DNA from: Psychrobacter maritimus
Lineage (GTDB): Bacteria > Pseudomonadota > Gammaproteobacteria > Pseudomonadales > Moraxellaceae
Assembly: GCF_904846345.1 (NCBI RefSeq)
Contig: NZ_CAJHAJ010000002.1
Location: 124,001 to 188,000 of the forward strand
DNA length: 64,000 nucleotides
Direction: 5' to 3'
The position numbers and the translations under genes were made by a program. A model generated the notes under the pieces. That model had not been told where the DNA came from, ran no database searches, and saw nothing but the letters and a program-made list of their open reading frames with translations. This document shows positions 57,512 to 64,000 of this stretch, in pieces. Position 1 is the stretch's first letter. Each line of letters opens with the position of its first letter.

Positions 57512-58246
57512 TTAAATCAACTGAGCCAGATCAGTCAATTTATCCAATACTATATCTGGCAAGGACTTTTCAAGCTGTGCTTTGGTCTGCGCGCCAGTCA
57601 ATACGCCTATACATAAGCCACAATTGGCATTTTTCCCTTCTTCAATATCGATGCCACTATCCCCTGCTTTTAACACCTGCTGTGAATCCTCAATACCAAA
57701 CTTATCCATCGCGAGCGTAATCATATCTGGCGCAGGGCGACCATTCACCACATCATCAGCTGTAATTAGTGCATCAATCTCGCGACCTACTGACCACCCT
57801 AAAATAGTTAATATCTTATTGGCAGTCTTTGCGTCATAGCCCGTATTTAAAACCACTGTTCTACCACTGGCTTTTAGCTTATTAAACAGCTCCAGCATGC
57901 CATCAAAGGTAGCCAAAGTATCTGCTGTATAAGCCTCTGCCAAACTGGTTTTAAAGATTATAAAGGCTGCGTCTGTAAGTGGTTCAACCTCATCCTCAGC
58001 GATGTCCAATTCATTCAGTATGTCATTGATCGCTTGGCGTTTTTCCTTGCCAGCACCAAATTCTAAGCAGATATCTAAATCAACTTCTTTATCCACTTTA
58101 TCGTCATCGCTAAGCGCTTGATTGATCGCATCACGTACCGTTTTATAGACGAGATTGTCTTCACTGACAGTAGTGCCCGCCATATCGAAAATACATAGTT
58201 TGATATGATCGAATTGTTCTTTAATACTATTAATATCTGTACTCAT
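57512..58246 (-). CDS. Phosphonatase-like HAD hydrolase (PhnX-like)
   Basis: A 244-residue HAD enzyme. The nucleophile is Asp21 in IFDMAGTTV, the signature of phosphonoacetaldehyde hydrolases. Lys67 in LEFGAGKEKR lies where PhnX has its Schiff-base lysine. GDSGIDIEEGKNANC gives the final acidic motif. It probably splits phosphonoacetaldehyde into acetaldehyde and phosphate, the last step of aminoethylphosphonate use. Its start codon overlaps the preceding gene's stop. Confidence 0.85.
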   Translation of the reverse strand: MSTDINSIKEQFDHIKLCIFDMAGTTVSEDNLVYKTVRDAINQALSDDDKVDKEVDLDICLEFGAGKEKRQAINDILNELDIAEDEVEPLTDAAFIIFKTSLAEAYTADTLATFDGMLELFNKLKASGRTVVLNTGYDAKTANKILTILGWSVGREIDALITADDVVNGRPAPDMITLAMDKFGIEDSQQVLKAGDSGIDIEEGKNANCGLCIGVLTGAQTKAQLEKSLPDIVLDKLTDLAQLI

Positions 58247-59388
58247 TATTTTGACTCCAATACGAAATGAATTAACTCTTCACCAAATGCAAAGCCTGTC
58301 GATGCGCCAGTGCCGCTAGTGACAGAGCCGACAACCACGCCTTTTTCTGGTGAGGCTTTAAAAACTACGTTATCACCGCTGGGATAAACACCTAACCAAT
58401 GCTGCACGATATCAATCTCGCCAACATCCATGACTTGATGGAACTCGTTAATGACTAAATCATCAACTCGCACATCTCTAAATGGCAACTCCTTATCGCT
58501 ATAATCATGGCTATCACCAATGATGAGAGAGCCATCGGCGGATTGCACCACGATTAGATGAACGCCTGCTTTGCGCTCAGCTGACTGAATATTATCCAGC
58601 AATGAGATTAACCTTTGGGCTTCAGGTAATTGGGCAAATCCATCATAACGAGCAAAGCTTAAATCCGACATTACCGCTGCATTTAGCTTAAATGCTTTTT
58701 TTGGCATGACACGCATCATATTAAGCGTGCAAAGTTTGGCCTTAGCCTGCGCTAAAGTCTCTGGATATAAGCTATGCAAATCTATACCGGGACAGACGAC
58801 ACAATGCTCTGCTTGCAGCGTACCACGACTGGTATGAACCATAGGTAGCTCGATGGAATGCACAGTGGTTTTATTATAAAAATCTACGCCATGCGCTCGA
58901 CTTAGCCAATTCGCCAGTTTGCCAATGGCAGTTTTTGATTCGACTCTGAGCTCATGAGGACTATATAACACACCTAAACTGTCTTTAAGATAAGGGGTAT
59001 TTTCTGCTATTTCAGCTTGCGTCAGCAATCGACAAGATCCGCCCATCTCTGTTTGTAAAAAAGCTTCAGCGACATCCATCGCTTCTGGGCGCTGAATAAG
59101 CATATGCAGACCACTATGCTCGACGTCGATGCCTACCTTGGGGGCAATATCTGCCCAGATATTACGCGTATGCATGGCTCGCTGCCAATGCTCGCCACTT
59201 TGCTGCCCACTCACGGTGACAAAACCAAAGTTACGTACTGAGGCATCTTTATTTTGTGACTCACGCTCGACCAGTGCGACACTCAGTCCTTTTTTAACCG
59301 CGGCATAAGCGCTGGCAAGGCCGACAATGCCACCACCGACTACCACTACATCGTATTTTTTTTCAGACAATTTGCTTGTTAACTGCAC
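58246..59388 (-). CDS. FAD-dependent oxidoreductase of phosphonate clusters (TIGR03364/HpnW type)
   Basis: A 380-residue DAO-type flavoenzyme. The FAD motif VVVVGGGIVGLASAYAAVKKG is near residues 13-33 and NKDASVRNFGF nearby is a family mark. GVVVGSVTSGTGASTGFAFGE closes the FAD site. Members of this family cluster with aminoethylphosphonate transport and phosphonatase genes and are thought to oxidise the amine to phosphonoacetaldehyde in place of the aminotransferase PhnW. No phnW is present here, supporting that role by inference. Confidence 0.85.
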   Translation of the reverse strand: MQLTSKLSEKKYDVVVVGGGIVGLASAYAAVKKGLSVALVERESQNKDASVRNFGFVTVSGQQSGEHWQRAMHTRNIWADIAPKVGIDVEHSGLHMLIQRPEAMDVAEAFLQTEMGGSCRLLTQAEIAENTPYLKDSLGVLYSPHELRVESKTAIGKLANWLSRAHGVDFYNKTTVHSIELPMVHTSRGTLQAEHCVVCPGIDLHSLYPETLAQAKAKLCTLNMMRVMPKKAFKLNAAVMSDLSFARYDGFAQLPEAQRLISLLDNIQSAERKAGVHLIVVQSADGSLIIGDSHDYSDKELPFRDVRVDDLVINEFHQVMDVGEIDIVQHWLGVYPSGDNVVFKASPEKGVVVGSVTSGTGASTGFAFGEELIHFVLESK

Positions 59389-59461
59389 TTTGATGTTCCT
59401 TATTCTTAGAATGTAAAATTAGAACTTATATCTCAAATTTAGCTCGCACTGGTTGCAACGC

Positions 59462-60454
59462 TTATAGCTTTTGACCGTGGAAAAATGCCCTGTGCTTATC
59501 TAATAACTCAGCGGTAAGCGGCTCAGCATAGGTTTTTACATTTTTGATTTGGTTCTCAGATGCAACAGTTTCACCGTCATAGATGATATTTGGGTATATT
59601 TCTAACAGCTGTGGTCGCGCATTTTTGACGATGATTTCGGCCATTTTCATTGCATTCGGATTGGTTTTATCTCTTTTATCGATGACAGCCACCGACTCAC
59701 TCAGCGTATAGTTACCTTCGCTAGGATCGATGTAATCAATAGGCAATCCTTCTGCTTTATTAACAACTGCTTGATGACGCATGCCAAAGCCAATAGGCAC
59801 TTCACCTGCCATTACTTTCTTTAATGGACCTGAACCTGATAATTCTAAATTTGGTCCGGCGTTTTCACGAATACGATTCATGATGGTTTGCCCCTCGGCA
59901 TCCATGCCATACGTAGCAGTAATATTCTGCACAAACAACCAACCGGTCGATGAGCCATTGGGATCAACCATCGCAATTTTGTTTTTATAGATGGGTTTTG
60001 CCAAATCTTTGGCACTGGTTGGTCTAGGCAAATTTTGCGCAGCCATCTCTTTGGTATTTAAAATAATCGCCCCAGTAAAGCTTAGAATGGGTGCATAGTA
60101 ACTAGGAACCGCTACTTGGGGATTAACCTCAAAGCTGACATCCTTAAACATCGAATGTTTTGCTTGCGCGCTCTCTAAATAAAATGAGCTCATGGTGACC
60201 AAATCTGCCTCTATGTTCTTACCTTCAGCCAATAAACGCCCGCCAAGCTCACCGGTGCCAAAGGATTGAAAAATATATTGCCCTTCATACCCTGCTTCGT
60301 TTAACACTTCTTGGATGACTTCTACCGCTTCTTCGTCGGCATTGCTATAGATGATGACCTCCTCTGCGCTATTTCCCTCTGAAGAAGCTGAACTACAACC
60401 GGTCAAAATCATTCCGCACGTGAGACCTATCATTAACGTTTTTAATGAAAACAT
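59462..60454 (-). CDS. Aminoethylphosphonate-type ABC transporter substrate-binding lipoprotein
   Basis: A 330-residue binding protein with lipobox ILTGC (Cys20). VIIYSNADEEAVEVIQEVLNEAG, FQSFGTGELGGRLLAEG and GSSTGWLFVQNI match the 2-aminoethylphosphonate-binding (PhnS2-like) branch of the iron/thiamine-binding superfamily. It probably captures aminoethylphosphonate at the outer face of the inner membrane. A palindromic repeat separates it from the permease gene. Confidence 0.8.
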   Translation of the reverse strand: MFSLKTLMIGLTCGMILTGCSSASSEGNSAEEVIIYSNADEEAVEVIQEVLNEAGYEGQYIFQSFGTGELGGRLLAEGKNIEADLVTMSSFYLESAQAKHSMFKDVSFEVNPQVAVPSYYAPILSFTGAIILNTKEMAAQNLPRPTSAKDLAKPIYKNKIAMVDPNGSSTGWLFVQNITATYGMDAEGQTIMNRIRENAGPNLELSGSGPLKKVMAGEVPIGFGMRHQAVVNKAEGLPIDYIDPSEGNYTLSESVAVIDKRDKTNPNAMKMAEIIVKNARPQLLEIYPNIIYDGETVASENQIKNVKTYAEPLTAELLDKHRAFFHGQKL

Positions 60455-60533
60455 TTTTTATCCTATAGATTTTATTGAGTTTTAATGATTAGAGTTTGTT
60501 TATATGTTCGATAGCGATTGGCTATTAATTGCC

Positions 60534-60678
60534 ATAGTCATTTCAATTTAAAAAGAACACAGTACTGCTGGGATGAATTTTTTGAAGCCTCTGAGGTGTA
60601 AAGCGCACAGCAAGCGAGAAAAATTTATACCAGCTGAACGCAATTTTTAACGTATCCCTTTTATTTTGAACTGCCTAT
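60534..60678. repeat. Palindromic intergenic repeat (MITE-like), full copy
   Basis: A 145-bp element with outer arms ATAGTCATTTCAA (60534-60546) and TTGAACTGCCTAT (60666-60678), complementary except two positions. The core has GCCTCTG (60587) and GCACAGCAAGC (60605), both shared with 47335-47478. It lies inside the phosphonate operon, between permease and binding-protein genes. Confidence 0.8.
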
Positions 60679-60686
60679 AACTATGT

Positions 60687-62369
60687 TTAAGCCGTCGTTG
60701 GCGCAACAAGCGTTTCGTCCGTTGCTTTCGGTGTCCCGTAGAGTCGTCGGCTATGTATATGACGAATGATGGCAAACAGTATCAAGGCGCAGATATTGGT
60801 CAGTAATATCATGAGCGATAAGATAAAAATCTCATCAAAGCGTGCAAAATGCTGTAGCTCTACGATTTTGGTGGTGAGCACCATGGTTTTGGCACCAGAG
60901 ATAAAGATAACCGCGCTAATCGTTACCATGGCACTGATAAAATAAAACGAGGCCACTTCAATTAAGGTAAAAAATGAATTGGGAATCACAATGCGCCGCA
61001 GGGTCGTAAACCATGAATCACCCAATAAACTCGCCGTCGTCTCCCAGCCTAAGTTCATTTTAGCCAGTGCGTTTTTACTCATCAGATAAGGGGTGGCGAA
61101 GTAGTGAATGATGTTGCTTATCACGATAATAAAAATAGTATTGGCAATTGCTGAGCCTGAAAACATCATAAGATAGGCAATTCCCACGACCATCCCTGGT
61201 ACGGTGTTGGTGACCAAAGCTGAACTCTGGATACTGAATTTACCAATTCTGAATAAACCTGAGCGCTCGCATAATAACGCTGAAAAGTAAGTGATTAAGG
61301 TACCGAAGATAGCCGTCAATACCGCTACGATGAGTGAGTTTTTATAGACGCGCATTAGATTGGCAGATTCTAAAACCTTGCTGACGGTTTCCGTGCTGAA
61401 TTGCATTTGATAAGGCCATGTCTTTATCCATGGAATGATAAATATCACCGCAAAGACCATCAGTAAGCAAAACAAGATAACGCTCGATAATACGGCTAAT
61501 ACTCGGTCTTTGATTTTCGAAGAAGGCAAGTCGATATTTTCAACCGAATCGTAGCGGATATTAAAGCGCGCGACATACCAGAGTATGGCAATACTCAATA
61601 CCGATGGAATGAGCATAAACAGTGCGACCACCGCCCCTTTTTCAAACGAAGGAGACGCGCCTAATATTTGTGTATAAAGCTCAATGGCGATGACTTTATA
61701 TTGCCCACCAATGGACGCTGGGATACCAAAATCCGTAAAGGCTAAAAAGAAACATTGAATCATTGCCGCCGCAAAAGTACCAATCAACGGGCGAATAACC
61801 GTCATATCAAACTGGCGCAGAGACGAGTCACCCATTAATTCTGAGACGATCACGAATTTTTTGTCTAAATACTGAAAGGTGTTATTGAGTAATAAAAAGG
61901 CGATGGGTAAGGTATAAATGGTATAGCCAAGCCACATTCCTTGAAAGCCGTATATATTTTCAAACAGCTGAAAGCCGAGTATTTGCGTCAGCAAACCTTG
62001 CTTGCCAAAGGTATAAATAATGGCAAAGCCATAGGTCACCGTTGGCAATAACATGGGCAATAAGGCGGCAACTTTAATAACCTTTTTAAAGCCCTTCGGT
62101 AAATTAGTCCAATGCACGGTATAAGCTAAGATGAAAGCGAGCATGGTGGCGCTCAGAGCACTTACCGTCGCCACAAAAAAACTATTAAACATCACCTGCT
62201 TAAAGCTATCACTACTTGCGATACTTTTATAGTTATCTAAGCCAATGCCATCGCCGACATTTAATGATAACGCCAGCACTTTACCTAAGGGTACAAACAG
62301 AAAAGCGATGAATAAAATCGTCACAAATAGCCAAATGGCTTTTGCTTGGGGTGGATTACTAAGCTTCAT
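60687..62369 (-). CDS. ABC transporter permease of the aminoethylphosphonate type (fused domains)
   Basis: A 560-residue inner-membrane protein with about twelve spans and two permease halves (about 60-265 and 335-550). SELMGDSSLRQFDMTVIRPLIG and TASLLGDSWFTTLRRIVIPN are the two EAA loops. The organisation matches the PhnU/PhnV-like fused permease. The ATG at 62369 is preferred over a TTG at 62384. It follows the ATPase gene by 96 bp. Confidence 0.85.
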   Translation of the reverse strand: MKLSNPPQAKAIWLFVTILFIAFLFVPLGKVLALSLNVGDGIGLDNYKSIASSDSFKQVMFNSFFVATVSALSATMLAFILAYTVHWTNLPKGFKKVIKVAALLPMLLPTVTYGFAIIYTFGKQGLLTQILGFQLFENIYGFQGMWLGYTIYTLPIAFLLLNNTFQYLDKKFVIVSELMGDSSLRQFDMTVIRPLIGTFAAAMIQCFFLAFTDFGIPASIGGQYKVIAIELYTQILGASPSFEKGAVVALFMLIPSVLSIAILWYVARFNIRYDSVENIDLPSSKIKDRVLAVLSSVILFCLLMVFAVIFIIPWIKTWPYQMQFSTETVSKVLESANLMRVYKNSLIVAVLTAIFGTLITYFSALLCERSGLFRIGKFSIQSSALVTNTVPGMVVGIAYLMMFSGSAIANTIFIIVISNIIHYFATPYLMSKNALAKMNLGWETTASLLGDSWFTTLRRIVIPNSFFTLIEVASFYFISAMVTISAVIFISGAKTMVLTTKIVELQHFARFDEIFILSLMILLTNICALILFAIIRHIHSRRLYGTPKATDETLVAPTTA

Positions 62370-62465
62370 AAACGTCCAAAACAATCAAATGGTCAGGTTT
62401 TTACTGAATGACAGCTATAGTCAGTCTCTCAGTTGCCGATTCAGTCACTGCAAGCTGTTACAAAA

Positions 62466-63353
62466 TCAGCCTTTCACCGTATCTTTTGACTTTTGCTTAT
62501 CATGGACAGTGATAACTTTAGAATCAGTATGACGAGGGCTAATATCAGCCTCATATTGTCCATAGTTTTGGGTTTGAGTGTATTTACTTAGCGGATCAGC
62601 TTCAGATATACCGTTGGCAAATAAGCTTAAGATATTGCGACGTTTGATATTGAGCTGATTGAGAATGAAGTTGGTGACAAAATCATTGGCAGGATTGTGT
62701 ATGATTTCAGCGGGTTCAGCGAATTGCGCCACTTTGCCATCTGATAGCAGTAGGATGCGATCAGATAACGTCATCGCCTCTTCTGGGTCATGGGTGACAA
62801 TTAAAGTAGTCAGCTGATAGCGCACGGCAATCTCACGAATGCGCTCTTTGACGGTTTCCTTAATTACCCCATCTAATGCCGATAAAGGCTCATCTAACAA
62901 TAATATTTTGGGTTTCATGACCAGCGTACGAGCCAGCGCAACACGTTGCTTTTGACCGCCTGATAGCTGATGAATACGCTTACTTAGGTGCGCCTTAATA
63001 TCGAGTAAATCGATCAGTTCATCGACTTCTTGTTGTCTACTGACACTAGGATTGTTACGCAGACCGTATTCGATGTTTTGTTTGACATTGAGATTGGGAA
63101 ATAACGCATAATCCTGAAAGACGATATTAAAGCCTCTTTGTCTCATAGAGACGCGGGTAATATCTTCGCCGTTATAGGCAATACGGCCGCCGCTAATGTC
63201 AGTTAAGCCCAAAATCATATGCAGTAAAGTAGTCTTGCCACAGCCGGATGGCCCTAAGATTGAAACTATCTCACCCGTGTTAATTTTGAGTGAAAGATCC
63301 TCGAATATCACCTTATCATCATATCTCTTTGTAACGTGTCTTAGCTCTAACAT
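62466..63353 (-). CDS. ABC transporter ATP-binding protein of the aminoethylphosphonate type
   Basis: A 295-residue ABC ATPase. Walker A is GPSGCGKTT, the signature is LSGGQKQRVALARTL, Walker B is ILLLDEPLSALD, and the switch is VTHDPEEAM. The last 55 residues after the ATPase domain are a polar tail of unknown role. The ATG at 63353 follows GGTGAGTGG; a GTG at 63359 is possible. First gene of the leftward operon. Confidence 0.88.
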   Translation of the reverse strand: MLELRHVTKRYDDKVIFEDLSLKINTGEIVSILGPSGCGKTTLLHMILGLTDISGGRIAYNGEDITRVSMRQRGFNIVFQDYALFPNLNVKQNIEYGLRNNPSVSRQQEVDELIDLLDIKAHLSKRIHQLSGGQKQRVALARTLVMKPKILLLDEPLSALDGVIKETVKERIREIAVRYQLTTLIVTHDPEEAMTLSDRILLLSDGKVAQFAEPAEIIHNPANDFVTNFILNQLNIKRRNILSLFANGISEADPLSKYTQTQNYGQYEADISPRHTDSKVITVHDKQKSKDTVKG

Positions 63354-63428
63354 ATCCACTCACCTAATCGCTTATGATTAAAAATTTAATTATTTATCTT
63401 GGATAGGTCAGCAGTGTATCTAGCAGAT

Positions 63429-63446
63429 ATGACACTTCGATGAAAA
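63429..63446 (-). promoter_or_regulatory. Possible Pho box of the phosphonate operon
   Basis: On the minus strand TTTTCAT-CGAA-GTGTCAT: 11 of 14 positions match two CTGTCAT half-sites with an 11-bp period. It lies 76 bp before the ATPase gene in the right orientation. Weaker than the phoX box. Confidence 0.45.
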
Positions 63447-63525
63447 AAATGATAAAAAATCGCGTAAAAGGTTTTGGCATTTTTTGTTTTCTTAATATCA
63501 ACAACCCATTATTTGACCCCGTCAC

Positions 63526-63542
63526 CTTAACGTCTTCTTAAC
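63526..63542 (+). promoter_or_regulatory. PmrA-type box of eptA
   Basis: CTTAAC-GTCTT-CTTAAC, two identical half-sites in the PmrA consensus layout (YTTAAK-N5-YTTAAK, apart from the last base). It sits 60 bp before the eptA start. Polymyxin-responsive control by a PmrAB-type system is the expected reading. Confidence 0.65.
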
Positions 63543-63601
63543 AAGCTAGTTGTTAATGTAAGGAATATATATTCCCTATAACTCTGTTGAGAAGTCTGTG
63601 T

Positions 63602-64000
63602 ATGTTGACACTTCAAGCACTTAGCACCAATGCCACTAAAGCTGATACCAAAAAAAGCATCATTAGCAGATACTTTAATCGTGAAATTCATCTTAATTAT
63701 CTTATTGTTATCGTTGCGCTATATTTGGTGGCTACTGCCAATATGAGCTTTTTTGAGCAAGTGTTAAATATTTATCCTTTTAGCAGTAATATTGGCTTTA
63801 TGATTTCTATCACAGGCTTACTGTTTGGATTGATATGGCTAGTGCTGCAACTATTGTGTTATCGGCCAATCGCAAAGTTAGTGCTGATTGCGATGGTATT
63901 AATAGCGGCAGTATGTGGTTATTTTACCGATGGCTATGGAACGATATTTGATCATAATATGCTGGTCAATAGCATGCAGACCGACCAAGCAGAAGCGATG
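63602..64000 (+). CDS. eptA: EptA-type lipid A phosphoethanolamine transferase (partial, N-terminal part)
   Basis: The first 133 codons of a phosphoethanolamine transferase that runs off the right edge. A cytosolic N-terminus of about 30 residues is followed by the N-terminal membrane segments, around LIVIVALYLVATANMSFFEQ, and the loop YGTIFDHNMLVNSMQTDQAEAM, the typical EptA/MCR sequence (DxxMxxNxxQTDxxEA). Such enzymes add phosphoethanolamine to lipid A and raise polymyxin resistance. The catalytic Thr and metal ligands lie beyond the window. Confidence 0.88.
   Translation, partial: MLTLQALSTNATKADTKKSIISRYFNREIHLNYLIVIVALYLVATANMSFFEQVLNIYPFSSNIGFMISITGLLFGLIWLVLQLLCYRPIAKLVLIAMVLIAAVCGYFTDGYGTIFDHNMLVNSMQTDQAEAM

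Noticed and set aside
1-64000. tRNA, rRNA, CRISPR arrays, transposases or prophage
   Set aside because: None seen by eye on either strand; only the palindromic repeat family hints at mobility.

Overview
The window looks like a chromosome segment from a Moraxellaceae gammaproteobacterium, most likely Psychrobacter. This is inferred from the protein families present (DcaP-like porin, PACE efflux protein, KtrAB, EptA, a HutC-run hut locus, kdpFABCDE) and from moderate GC with AT-rich intergenic DNA. No database search was possible. I saw no tRNA, rRNA, CRISPR array, transposase or prophage. The window is metabolic and regulatory, with many legible operators.

Layout. 1-2526: a cut-off LmrA-type TetR gene, a 9-bp tandem repeat and a TerC/CBS membrane protein. 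2772-11394: the kdpFABCDE high-affinity potassium system behind a KdpE-type box. 11807-12037: a small orphan ORF. 12162-23096: a TetR-controlled block. It holds a TVP38/DedA-flavoreductase fusion, the ABC transporter ynjBCD, ynjF, a sterol-desaturase-family gene, a YnjA-like AhpD-fold gene, the TetR gene, a type II HAD and a peroxiredoxin-like gene. Seven copies of one 16-bp TTGAG-N6-CTCAA-type operator mark its promoters. The content parallels E. coli ydjXYZ-ynjABCDEF, whose function is unknown.

23221-34426: a beta-oxidation-type catabolic cluster (porin, thioesterase, acyl-CoA ligase, thiolase, hydroxyacyl-CoA dehydrogenase, enoyl-CoA hydratase, acyl-CoA dehydrogenase, AAHS transporter, IclR regulator) with three ACCGCA-type operators. 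It resembles the Acinetobacter dca dicarboxylate cluster. 34544-35908: a persulfide-dioxygenase-like/rhodanese fusion. 36263-41736: YceI, two c-type cytochromes, a Tat-exported flavin amine oxidase-like enzyme and a DUF1003 gene broken by a 5-bp duplication, behind a triple 11-bp-period OmpR-family box.

41754-48864: hutC divergent from hutUHGI with a perfect HutC palindrome. 49025-55540: PhoX phosphatase with a Pho box, two lipoproteins and KtrAB potassium uptake. 55931-57362: divergent PACE/LysR pair. 57512-63353: a 2-aminoethylphosphonate-type ABC transporter with a phosphonatase-like HAD and a flavin oxidoreductase in place of PhnW. 63602-64000: start of eptA behind a PmrA-type box. A ~145-bp palindromic repeat occurs twice in full and once as a half copy.

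Two themes recur: potassium (kdp and ktr) and phosphate or phosphonate acquisition (phoX, the aminoethylphosphonate system). The least understood systems are the TetR/ynj block and the YceI-cytochrome-amine oxidase operon.
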